NCBI GenBank assembly: GCA_947448095.1
Contig: CANFNN010000079.1
Coordinates: forward strand, 1-10,386
DNA: 10,386 nt
DNA from: Bacteriovoracaceae bacterium
GTDB taxonomy: Bacteria; Bdellovibrionota; Bacteriovoracia; Bacteriovoracales; Bacteriovoracaceae
Reading direction: 5' to 3'
Made by a program: the position numbers and the translations under genes. The notes below the pieces were generated by a model that made no database searches, was not told the origin of the DNA, and saw nothing but the letters and a program-made list of their open reading frames with translations. Shown in pieces: positions 1 to 6,002 of the stretch. The stretch's first letter is position 1, and each line of letters opens with the position of its first letter.

Positions 1-296
1 AGAACTTCTTTTAAATAATTGGCCGACATCATCACGATGATTCCTGCCAAAGTCCCAAGGGCCCACCCTTCAATTGAAAAAATACTATGAACCATTTGCA
101 GCCCAAGAATGAGCCAAGGAACAAGCGGGGAGTCCATGCGAATCGCCAAAAATAAAATGATTAAGACATTGAATGTGAGGCGATATTCCTTCCAGCCCAT
201 TGCCGGAAGCACCGTCGATGTCACTATTTCAAGCCCGATCAAAAGCGCTAAAGTAATGATAAAAGATATTAAGACCTGGGAAAATTTCATTTTCAT
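1..296 (-). CDS. mreD: Rod-shape-determining protein MreD, N-terminal part (cut by window edge)
   Basis: The reading frame starts at an ATG whose bases overlap the mreC stop codon (ATGA, 4-base overlap) and stays open to the window edge, giving about 98 residues. The protein begins MKMKFSQVLISFIITLALLI and continues with further hydrophobic stretches (around VLIILFLAI and LAGIIVMM), as expected for a small polytopic inner-membrane protein. MreD is a membrane partner of MreC in the elongasome that guides lateral wall synthesis. The call rests on position directly after mreC, translational coupling and hydrophobicity. MreD sequences diverge quickly, so sequence evidence alone is modest. The C-terminal part lies outside the window. 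Confidence 0.78.
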   Translation of the reverse strand, partial: MKMKFSQVLISFIITLALLIGLEIVTSTVLPAMGWKEYRLTFNVLIILFLAIRMDSPLVPWLILGLQMVHSIFSIEGWALGTLAGIIVMMSANYLKEV

Positions 297-1159
297 AGCT
301 TGATCTCGGTAGTGGGAACAATTCCAGGAGCCAAGGCCACTTCACTTGGAATAAGAACTAGAACTTCTTCAAGTTTATCGAAATCAACACTTGGAATAAC
401 TTCAATCGACAAGGTCATTCCAAAGTTTTCTTTCTTGATATCAGTAATCATTCCGACTTTAATTCCCTTCGGATAAATTCCCCCGACGCCGGCCGTGATC
501 AACTTATCGCCGACTTCAACTGGCTCGTTTCTCATGATATATTTGAGAGCGCATTTAAAATTGAAAACACCCTCCACTATCCCATGGGTACGAGTTCTCT
601 CGATCATGACATCTACGCGATTGTTTTGATCAAGAATCGTCAAAACATCAGCATAATTATCAGTTACCCGGTAGACGTAGCCAACTAGCCCGTGGTCGGT
701 AATAACTGGCGCCATGACTTTAATGCCGTCTTTCTTACCTTTATTGAGTCGAATGACTTTGAATTCGTTGGCAGAATCCCAACCAACGACTTGCGCCATA
801 ACTCGCTGATGAGACATTTCATCAGAATAACTCAGCAATCTCTTGAGCCTAAGATTCTCTTTTCTTACTTCTTCCATTGTCGTGAGATCACTCTCAAGGC
901 GGGAGATCTGTTTTTTGAGAACGTTATTTTCCTTACTGGTATTAACGATCAAAAGATAGTTTTCCCACAGGAAAGAAAGCGATTTTTTGGAATTAGCGAG
1001 TCCCTCTTGAATGGGTGAAATCACTTCGGTCACCAGTTGGTGAAACAAGGTGGTCTCGTTCAAGTCAAAGCGCTTTTGAGAGATGCCATAAACTGCCAGG
1101 ATTGCGACCAGCAGATTATTGACAATTTTAGTTTTAGAAGACTCATTAATCAGTTTCAA
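293..1159 (-). CDS. mreC: Rod-shape-determining protein MreC
   Basis: This 288-residue protein has the MreC layout. A short cytoplasmic tail is followed by one membrane anchor (about residues 12-27), a coiled coil rich in Leu, Lys and Glu (about 75-112), and a periplasmic beta domain (about 122-270). Family motifs are visible: GWDSANEFKVIRLNKGKKDG (127-145 area), PVITDHGLVGYV (151-162) and GDKLITAGVGGIYPKGIKVG (217-236). MreC links MreB, MreD, RodZ and the wall synthases PBP2/RodA. The start is a TTG, because no in-frame ATG occurs before residue 95 and an AAGGG ribosome site lies 7 bases upstream of the TTG. The gene is first in its transcript and overlaps mreD by 4 bases. The ppiD-like gene is divergent, so mreB is not in its usual place immediately upstream. 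Confidence 0.93.
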   Translation of the reverse strand: MKLINESSKTKIVNNLLVAILAVYGISQKRFDLNETTLFHQLVTEVISPIQEGLANSKKSLSFLWENYLLIVNTSKENNVLKKQISRLESDLTTMEEVRKENLRLKRLLSYSDEMSHQRVMAQVVGWDSANEFKVIRLNKGKKDGIKVMAPVITDHGLVGYVYRVTDNYADVLTILDQNNRVDVMIERTRTHGIVEGVFNFKCALKYIMRNEPVEVGDKLITAGVGGIYPKGIKVGMITDIKKENFGMTLSIEVIPSVDFDKLEEVLVLIPSEVALAPGIVPTTEIKL

Positions 1160-1166
1160 GCTCAGG

Positions 1167-1171
1167 CCCTT
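1167..1171 (-). promoter_or_regulatory. Ribosome binding site that supports the TTG start of mreC
   Basis: On the minus strand AAGGG lies 7 bases before the TTG at 1159. It is the main argument for a non-ATG start, since the membrane anchor would be lost with any downstream ATG. Confidence 0.6.
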
Positions 1172-1194
1172 AAAGTATTTTGTCTAATTGCTTA

Positions 1195-1223
1195 AGAATA
1201 ACGAAATCAATGCCCAATGCCAA
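1195..1223 (-). promoter_or_regulatory. Candidate sigma70-type promoter for mreCD
   Basis: On the minus strand TTGGCA (1223-1218) and TATTCT (1200-1195) are separated by exactly 17 bases, with 5/6 and 4/6 matches to consensus. The predicted start near 1188 leaves a leader of about 29 bases containing the AAGGG ribosome site. This is inferred from pattern only. Confidence 0.4.
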
Positions 1224-1234
1224 CGAAGTTTCTA

Positions 1235-1250
1235 GTCAAAAGTCTTTGAC
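1235..1250. repeat. 16-bp perfect dyad GTCAAA-AGTC-TTTGAC, possible operator
   Basis: Six-base arms GTCAAA (1235-1240) and TTTGAC (1245-1250) flank a 4-base spacer. The right arm overlaps the -35 box of the candidate ppiD promoter, and the dyad lies between the two divergent promoter candidates. This geometry suits a dimeric regulator that could act on ppiD or on both directions. No specific regulator can be named from the sequence. Confidence 0.45.
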
Positions 1251-1275
1251 CGCTAACATGGTTCCCCGATAAAAT
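1246..1275 (+). promoter_or_regulatory. Candidate promoter of the ppiD-like gene
   Basis: A sigma70 reading gives TTGACC (1246-1251), an 18-base spacer and TAAAAT (1270-1275), each 5/6 to consensus. A heat-shock-type reading is also possible: TTGAC (1246-1250), 13 bases, then CCCCGATAA (1264-1272), which resembles the sigma32 CCCCAT-type -10 element. Either start would give a leader of about 30 bases before the AAAGGAA ribosome site at 1298-1304. Confidence 0.5.
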
Positions 1276-1308
1276 AACGAGCATTTATTTTTAGTCCAAA
1301 GGAACCCA

Positions 1309-2790
1309 ATGAAGAACGCTTTTGCGAGCAAAATGTCCTATTTTATCCTGACCTTTATCTTTCTGATCATTACTGCGAGCTTTTTGTTCAGTGGTTTTGA
1401 CAAGTTTTCCCTCGGAGGAGGCAAAAATGTGGCGACTGTTGATGGCACGGAAATCACGATAAAAGAATACCAAGCTGCTCTTAATAAGCAGGTAGAGTTC
1501 TTTAATCAGATGATGGGTGGCAAAGGCATGACCCAGAAACAATTGGAAGAGATGGGAATCAAACAGTCTGTCATGAATGGTCTGGTTCAGCAGAAATTGA
1601 TCGCAAATACTGCCGACAACATGGGACTCATAGTGTCATTGGATGAGATTAAGAGCGAAATCAAAAATCTTCCTTATTTTAAGCGTAATGAGCAGTTTGA
1701 TGTAAACCTTTATCGCAACGTATTACAGTCAAATGGGTACACTCCAACTCAATTTGAAGAACTGATTGGAAATGACCTAAAGCAAAAGAAAGTTGATGAG
1801 CTGTTTAACACAACTGTTATTTCAGAGAATTTCGTCAAAGACGTTCTGAATTTTAAGCACAATGGCATCAATGTTCATGCTATCAAAATTAGCCGTCAGT
1901 CTCTTGCTCCCCTTGTCAGTGTTTCAGAAGAAGAAATTAAAGCTTACCTAGCGAAACCTGAAAATACTAAGACGCTCGAAGCTGCTTACACTGAAAACTA
2001 TGCCAAATACAACCAAGCTGAAGAAGTGAAAGCTCGTCACATTTTGATAAAAGCAGAAGATCCTAAGGCTCTCGATAAAATCAAGGCGATTAAAGCGAAA
2101 GTTAATAACAAAAATTTCGCTGCTATCGCTGGCAAAGAGTCAGAAGATCCTACCGGAAAAACCAACGGTGGAGACCTTGGATGGTTTGGCCGTGGCAGAA
2201 TGGTTCCTGAGTTCGACGATGTTGCTTTCAAGATGACCCCTGGAACAATTTCTGAGCCGATTAAAACTCAGTTTGGTTATCACATCATTTATGTAGAAGA
2301 TAAAAAAGCTGCCCAAACAAAGCCGCTTGATCTGGTCAAAAATGAACTAGCGCAAATGGCAGTTCAAAAAACTAAGGCACAGGACTTAGATAAACTGCTT
2401 GAAACTGAGAAAGAAAAAATTACGGCCCTGCTAAAAGATAACAAACTCGCTGATTTGGAAATCTTGCAGAAAAAACTAGATGCTCAATTCTTTAAAAATT
2501 CAGAAGTAAATCAGTACGATCAAACGATTGGACAGCTGAATCTTTCTCCTAAAGAGTCGGAAGAGCTGTTTAAGGCCAACATCGGTGACACTTTGAACTT
2601 TGGAAATGCTGGAACTATTTATTTAGTCAAAGTGAATTCAAAGACAATCAGTGAGCCTAAAAAAGTAGAAGATCAGCTTTCGGCCGAAATGACCGCTCAA
2701 GGACAGGCATTTTCTCGGAAAGTGAGAGAAGAGTTGATAAAATCTTTAAATAACAAAGCTAAGATTGTCACGAACCCTGCTTTAATGTAA
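1309..2790 (+). CDS. ppiD: Membrane-anchored parvulin-type peptidyl-prolyl isomerase (PpiD/SurA-like)
   Basis: The 493-residue protein has one N-terminal hydrophobic helix (about residues 11-29) that should anchor it in the inner membrane. A SurA_N/PpiD-like helical chaperone region follows (about 40-190), then a single parvulin domain (about 240-333) and a helical C-terminal part. Parvulin hallmarks are visible: HILI at 244-247, GGDLGWFGRGRMVPEF at 287-302 and FGYHII at 322-327. These suggest the isomerase domain may be active, unlike the largely inactive domain of E. coli PpiD. It is shorter than E. coli PpiD (623 residues). The expected role is folding of newly exported proteins at the periplasmic face of the Sec translocon. 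AAAGGAA sits 4 bases before the ATG. The exact subfamily (PpiD versus another SurA_N parvulin) is less certain than the fold. Confidence 0.9.
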   Translation: MKNAFASKMSYFILTFIFLIITASFLFSGFDKFSLGGGKNVATVDGTEITIKEYQAALNKQVEFFNQMMGGKGMTQKQLEEMGIKQSVMNGLVQQKLIANTADNMGLIVSLDEIKSEIKNLPYFKRNEQFDVNLYRNVLQSNGYTPTQFEELIGNDLKQKKVDELFNTTVISENFVKDVLNFKHNGINVHAIKISRQSLAPLVSVSEEEIKAYLAKPENTKTLEAAYTENYAKYNQAEEVKARHILIKAEDPKALDKIKAIKAKVNNKNFAAIAGKESEDPTGKTNGGDLGWFGRGRMVPEFDDVAFKMTPGTISEPIKTQFGYHIIYVEDKKAAQTKPLDLVKNELAQMAVQKTKAQDLDKLLETEKEKITALLKDNKLADLEILQKKLDAQFFKNSEVNQYDQTIGQLNLSPKESEELFKANIGDTLNFGNAGTIYLVKVNSKTISEPKKVEDQLSAEMTAQGQAFSRKVREELIKSLNNKAKIVTNPALM

Positions 2791-2816
2791 TTTAATCGCG
2801 TTAATAGGAGCTTCAC

Positions 2817-3047
2817 ATGGCAGATAAGAATTCACGATTCAAAGATAACATCCTCGGTAAGTACTACGTGGATGATCAATGTATTGCGTGCGATGCTTGT
2901 TGCGTGGAAGCTCCTAAATTTTTCACCATGAACGATAATGATGGCCATGCCTACGTTATGCTTCAGCCTCAAACTCCCGCTGAAATTGAAGAAGCTGAGA
3001 ACGCACTGGCAGCTTGCCCTGTTGAAGCGATTGGAAATAACGGTTAA
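2817..3047 (+). CDS. Small single-cluster ferredoxin
   Basis: The 76-residue protein carries C22-x2-C25-x2-C28 and a C-terminal C67-P, the ligand pattern of monocluster [4Fe-4S] ferredoxins of the Fer4_13/Fer4_15 type, with the usual CPVEAIG ending. An extra Cys29 directly follows the third ligand. No transport signal is present, so it should be a cytoplasmic electron carrier. AGGAG lies 6 bases before the ATG. The gene starts 26 bases after the ppiD-like gene on the same strand with no terminator between them, so cotranscription is likely. Its redox partner is not in the window, and the link to protein folding is unclear. Confidence 0.9.
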   Translation: MADKNSRFKDNILGKYYVDDQCIACDACCVEAPKFFTMNDNDGHAYVMLQPQTPAEIEEAENALAACPVEAIGNNG

Positions 3048-3084
3048 TCAAGCTTTCCCGCCTTCCCTCACTCAATTACCCTTA

Positions 3085-3122
3085 TTGTGACCCAGCCATA
3101 ATTTGTAGTCACAAGTTCTTTT
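3085..3122 (+). terminator. Possible weak terminator after the ferredoxin gene
   Basis: TTGTGAC (3085-3091) and GTCACAA (3108-3114) form a perfect 7-bp stem with a 16-base loop, followed by the T-rich GTTCTTTTG. The loop is long and the T tract interrupted, so it could also be an operator-like inverted repeat. Confidence 0.35.
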
Positions 3123-3157
3123 GAATAGTGCTCCAATCCTTTGAAACTACCAAAACA

Positions 3158-3186
3158 TTCAAACGCATGATCAATTGAACTACAAT
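3158..3186 (+). promoter_or_regulatory. Candidate promoter very close to the start codon of the next gene
   Basis: TTCAAA (3158-3163, 4/6), 17 bases, then TACAAT (3181-3186, 5/6). The -10 box ends only 6 bases before the ATG at 3193, so transcription would begin at or next to the start codon, giving a leaderless message. No Shine-Dalgarno sequence is visible before this ATG, which agrees with that reading. Confidence 0.35.
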
Positions 3187-3192
3187 CACCCT

Positions 3193-3687
3193 ATGAAAAA
3201 TCTAGTTCTTTTTCCTATGCTCTTATCAGTTTGTTTGTCTGCCCATGCCCAGACTGCGGGCGATTGCCTGAAGGAATCGATTGAAGTAGCAATCTCACTC
3301 AAAATCTCCTCACTAAGCGCAGGAGATTGTTCTCATTTAGGTATTGAGCAGTTCAAGGAAATTGAAGGAACCATACAAAATAAAAAACGCTTTCTTAAAA
3401 ATGCTCTGGCGAGTTTAAATTCGGGCCAAAAAATTCCTGCTCGCTTCTTTATGTCCATAAGTGAAAATCCTTCAGAGCTGGAGCTTGATAAAAATAACTT
3501 ATGTGGGGTTGTCTCAAAAACTTCTGCTGAAGGGGCCAAGGAAATCATGAAGGACTGCCCTGCTGGAGCTGGAGCTTTTCAATCGATGTTAAGTTTAAGT
3601 CGGATATCTGAAAGCAATCCCAATTCGGCTTGCAGTACCGTAAATGACATCAAGATAAAAGCCTGTAAAGAAAGCCAGAAAAAATAA
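3193..3687 (+). CDS. Exported protein of unknown function with six cysteines
   Basis: The gene is not recognised. From the ATG at 3193 the product is 164 residues with a clear signal peptide (MKNLVLFPMLLSVCLSAHA, cleavage after A19). The Cys at 14 lies in the signal peptide but LSVC is not a good lipobox, so a lipoprotein is unlikely. The mature part has six cysteines (25, 46, 104, 122, 147, 158), an even number that suits three disulfides in the periplasm or outside the cell. An in-frame TTG at 3175 would add six residues before the signal peptide and is less likely. The protein ends in KK, and its stop faces that of the convergent gene 13 bases away. Confidence 0.7.
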   Translation: MKNLVLFPMLLSVCLSAHAQTAGDCLKESIEVAISLKISSLSAGDCSHLGIEQFKEIEGTIQNKKRFLKNALASLNSGQKIPARFFMSISENPSELELDKNNLCGVVSKTSAEGAKEIMKDCPAGAGAFQSMLSLSRISESNPNSACSTVNDIKIKACKESQKK

Positions 3688-3709
3688 AAGTCAGATCCTC
3701 TTATTTTTT
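3679..3709. terminator. A/T-only inverted repeat spanning both convergent stop codons
   Basis: AAAAAATAA (3679-3687) and TTATTTTTT (3701-3709) are perfect 9-bp arms with a 13-base loop. Both genes end Lys-Lys-TAA, and these codons create the arms. It would give a U-run on either strand and could work as a weak bidirectional terminator, but the stem has no G-C pairs and may only reflect the matching ends of the two proteins. Confidence 0.35.
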
Positions 3710-4024
3710 AGCAAACTCGCACTGAAATCCGTACTGTTTATTTTCCCAACGATAGTGAGTCGAATCTCGGAACTCAAATTTTAACCCGTCATTTTCACAG
3801 ATACTGCTCTCGCATGAGTAAGTGTAAGGTCCCATGGAGCCGCACCAACCGACATATTCAACTGTGATAGCTGAAAGCTTATCTCCAGAAAAAATAGGCT
3901 TCAGAATTTGATCACAAATGCTCTCGTCATTGCCTTTAAGACATTCATATAGGCCACGAGCAGGCTTGAGAGAAGTGGCATAAGTTATATTGATGAAAAA
4001 AATGGAAAGAAGAAGGGTTTTCAT
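3701..4024 (-). CDS. Small exported six-cysteine protein of unknown function
   Basis: The gene is not recognised. The 107-residue product starts with a signal peptide (MKTLLLSIFFINITYA, predicted cleavage after A16). The mature part of about 91 residues has six cysteines (28, 37, 61, 71, 76, 102) and is rich in Tyr, Phe and Trp (motifs EYVGWCG and RWENKQYGFQC). This looks like a small disulfide-stabilised periplasmic or secreted domain. It is transcribed toward the other six-cysteine gene. Its start has no well-spaced Shine-Dalgarno site. Confidence 0.65.
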   Translation of the reverse strand: MKTLLLSIFFINITYATSLKPARGLYECLKGNDESICDQILKPIFSGDKLSAITVEYVGWCGSMGPYTYSCESSICENDGLKFEFRDSTHYRWENKQYGFQCEFAKK

Positions 4025-4030
4025 TCTTCT

Positions 4031-4036
4031 ATTTTA
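4031..4036 (-). promoter_or_regulatory. -10-like box six bases from the start codon
   Basis: On the minus strand TAAAAT (5/6 to TATAAT) ends 6 bases before the ATG at 4024, with AGAAGA between. This is the same spacing as in the facing gene and would again give a nearly leaderless transcript. No good -35 element is seen: the nearest, TTGGAC, is 20 bases away. Confidence 0.3.
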
Positions 4037-4080
4037 GCGTGGGATAAAAAAAGTGGGTCCAACATTTTCTAACAGAGTGG

Positions 4081-4114
4081 TATATAAAGGAGCTCAAGCT
4101 TTCGCTTGAGCTCC
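4081..4114 (-). terminator. Strong intrinsic terminator of the hook operon
   Basis: Read on the minus strand, GGAGCTCAAGC and GCTTGAGCTCC form a perfect 11-bp stem closed by a GAAA (GNRA) tetraloop, followed by TTTATATA. It lies about 30 bases after the flgE stop. The stem is strong, and the U tract is short but adequate. Confidence 0.85.
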
Positions 4115-4117
4115 CCT

Positions 4118-4144
4118 TAGGAGTTAGAGACTAGGAGTAGAGAC
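4118..4144. repeat. Imperfect tandem direct repeat between flgE stop and terminator
   Basis: TAGGAGTTAGAGAC (4118-4131) is followed directly by TAGGAGTAGAGAC (4132-4144), differing by one inserted T. It fills the space between the flgE stop codon and the terminator. It may be a slippage duplication or a binding site in the 3' untranslated region. No function can be assigned. Confidence 0.6.
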
Positions 4145-4146
4145 TA

Positions 4147-5430
4147 TTAACGTTTAATGTTAAGAACTTCTTGTAACATCTGGTCAGATGTTGTGATGGT
4201 TCTTGTGTTGGCCTGGAAGTTACGTTGAGCGGCCATTAAACCGATGAACTCGTTAGCGATATCAACGTTTGATTGCTCAATTGATTTCGCAAGAACTTCA
4301 CCGCGACCATCTGCACCCGGCTTACCAAGAGCAGCTTGGCCTGATTTAAGAGTTTGTTTAAATAAGTTCTTACCAGTTTTGAATAGACCTTCGTTGTTTT
4401 CAAACTTAGCTACAAGAACTTGTCCAAGATCACGTTGTTGACCGTTGTCGTAAACAGCAGTCAAGATACCTTGATCATTGAAAGACATTGAAGAAAGTGT
4501 TGCAGCCGAAGAACCATCTTGTGTATGACGAGCGATAGATGATTTCGATCCGAACTGAGTTGAAGCATCAAGACCAGTTCCACCCTCTTTCAGAGATTTA
4601 CCAAAGTTAAGAGAGATTTTTTGTCCTGCAGCTGCACCTTTATTAAAGTTGAAGCTATTTGCGCCTGGAATTTCTTCTTCAAGCACACCTTTTTGGTTGA
4701 ACTTCAATTGACCATTGGCCATTTCAACCATTTTTCCTGGAACTCCGCCAGCAGCGTCTGCACCATCAACCATGGCATGGTATTCCCATGAAGCACCATC
4801 AGCAGCTTTATTATAATATACAGTCATCAAGCGAGCTGTACCGACGTTATCGTAAACAGTCATTGATGAGTTGAAGTTAGATGTTTTTTCTGGATTAGCA
4901 GGATCAAACTTCATTACTGGCTCACGAGAATCTAAGTTCATCGAAAGAGTCACTTCAGAAGAAGGAGTTGCTGGGATTGTAGTGTTACCAAGTTTAATTG
5001 GGCCAGACTTAGTAGTGATTCCACCTTTTTCGTCAGGTTGAAAACCGTTAACTTTATAACCATCACCGTTAACCATGAAGCCTTCTTTATCGAAGTGAAA
5101 GGCACCATCACGAGTATAACCTTTACCTTGTGGAGCATCGACTTCAAAAAAGCCGTTACCGTTAATAGCAAGGTCAGTGATATTTTGCGTACGAGCAACA
5201 GTTCCTTGATTGAACTGAGCTGTAATGTGAGCAAGTTTTGTTCCTGAACCGATTTGATCTCCGCCATCAATCCCTTTTAGAGAAGCTGAAAGCATGTCTT
5301 GGAATTCTGCGCGGGATGATTTGAATCCGGTTGTGCCGGCGTTGGCGATGTTGTCACCGACTACTGACATGGCTTGTCCAGCAGCGTTTAGACCTGTTAC
5401 ACCGATGTTAAAAGATGAAAGAATACTCAT
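4147..5430 (-). CDS. flgE: Flagellar hook protein FlgE
   Basis: The 427-residue protein has both signatures of the rod/hook/filament axial family. The N-terminal motif DNIANAGTTGFKSSRAEFQD begins at residue 26, and the C-terminal helix carries QSNVDIANEFIGLMAAQRNF and ends in TITTSDQMLQEVLNIKR. A central region with FlgE-type beta domains contains LAINGNGFFEV. E. coli FlgE has 402 residues, so the length fits a hook protein rather than FlgF/FlgG (about 250-260). It is exported by the flagellar type III apparatus without a cleaved signal and polymerises into the universal joint. It is last in the operon, separated from the upstream gene by 124 bases, preceded by a strong ribosome site and followed by a strong terminator. 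Confidence 0.95.
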   Translation of the reverse strand: MSILSSFNIGVTGLNAAGQAMSVVGDNIANAGTTGFKSSRAEFQDMLSASLKGIDGGDQIGSGTKLAHITAQFNQGTVARTQNITDLAINGNGFFEVDAPQGKGYTRDGAFHFDKEGFMVNGDGYKVNGFQPDEKGGITTKSGPIKLGNTTIPATPSSEVTLSMNLDSREPVMKFDPANPEKTSNFNSSMTVYDNVGTARLMTVYYNKAADGASWEYHAMVDGADAAGGVPGKMVEMANGQLKFNQKGVLEEEIPGANSFNFNKGAAAGQKISLNFGKSLKEGGTGLDASTQFGSKSSIARHTQDGSSAATLSSMSFNDQGILTAVYDNGQQRDLGQVLVAKFENNEGLFKTGKNLFKQTLKSGQAALGKPGADGRGEVLAKSIEQSNVDIANEFIGLMAAQRNFQANTRTITTSDQMLQEVLNIKR

Positions 5431-5434
5431 TTGT

Positions 5435-5441
5435 CCCTCCT
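5435..5441 (-). promoter_or_regulatory. Strong ribosome binding site of flgE
   Basis: AGGAGGG on the minus strand sits 4 bases before the ATG. It is the best Shine-Dalgarno match in the window and suits the high copy number needed for hook subunits. Confidence 0.75.
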
Positions 5442-5529
5442 AGACTTGGCGAGGGGTTCGAAGACTACAGCTTCTTACCAGTGGCTTCCAGAAAAGGACC
5501 AGCCAACCTCATATGCCAAAATTAATATT

Positions 5530-5554
5530 AAAAACCGCTAACTCCCATTAGCAA
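5530..5554 (-). terminator. Terminator-like hairpin between the TIGR02530-type gene and flgE (possible attenuator)
   Basis: On the minus strand, immediately after the TAG stop, GCTAA (5552-5548) and TTAGC (5541-5537) pair around a 6-base loop. Two U-G wobbles extend the stem to 7 bp, followed by TTTTT (5534-5530). This would lower or end readthrough from fliK-flgD and implies that flgE has its own promoter in the remaining 90 bases. I could not identify that promoter convincingly. Confidence 0.5.
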
Positions 5555-6001
5555 CTACATCATAAATATGGTCGAATCGATTTTCGTAAAAACGTTTTCG
5601 TTCATGTTATTTTTATCTACCGCAGTTACCACCGTATTTTTATCTACGTCGACGACATAAGCCGCCTTGTTGGTAATTACGAGAGAGTCATGACCACCCT
5701 TCGCTCTTAACTTACTAACCGCTTCTTTAAGCTTCATGAATTCATTTCCATCAAGCTCAATATTTCTTTCCTGCAACCTTTTCATCGCGTGAGAAGAAAC
5801 CTGAACATCCTGTCCAATATTTTTCTCAGAGACTTGAGGCTGACGAATATTTTGTGATCCGCTCTCTTTCGAAAGCTCATCAACTAAACCTTTAAATTCG
5901 CTCTTCTCACCTTGTTTAAGGGCATTTGCTTTTTCGTTCTTCTGAATATCAGAAGGTAGCGAAGAAACATTTGGAATAAGAAACGAATTAACTTTACTCA
6001 T
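5555..6001 (-). CDS. Flagellar operon protein, TIGR02530-type
   Basis: The product from the ATG at 6001 has 148 residues. After a variable, polar N-terminus (about 1-65) it shows the conserved core of the flagellar operon family TIGR02530: VSSHAMKRLQERNIEL (68-83), KGGHDSLVI (101-109), NTVVTAVD (122-129) and NVFTKIDSTIF (136-146). This small cytoplasmic protein is typically encoded between flgD and flgE, as here. Its biochemical role is not established to my knowledge. The start at 6001 follows the flgD stop by one base. An alternative ATG at 6022 would overlap flgD by 20 bases. The only nearby ribosome-like site (AGGAA) is 12 bases before 6001, so the start is somewhat uncertain. Confidence 0.85.
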   Translation of the reverse strand: MSKVNSFLIPNVSSLPSDIQKNEKANALKQGEKSEFKGLVDELSKESGSQNIRQPQVSEKNIGQDVQVSSHAMKRLQERNIELDGNEFMKLKEAVSKLRAKGGHDSLVITNKAAYVVDVDKNTVVTAVDKNNMNENVFTKIDSTIFMM

Positions 6002-6002
6002 A

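Noticed and set aside
692..1018. 108-codon open frame on plus, inside mreC
   Set aside because: It is antisense to a well-supported mreC with clear domain motifs, and its translation shows no recognisable features.
3175..3192. TTG start extending the six-cysteine protein by six residues
   Set aside because: The ATG at 3193 begins a well-formed signal peptide; the extension adds polar residues and has no ribosome site.
4950..5270. 106-codon open frame on minus, in another frame within flgE
   Set aside because: It lies wholly inside flgE, whose frame carries all family motifs. The Leu/Val-rich translation is a by-product of flgE codons.
5490..5520. Sigma54-like TGGCAT...TTGG (minus strand) upstream of flgE
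   Set aside because: The -24/-12 spacing is off by one or two bases and the GC dinucleotide is not in place.
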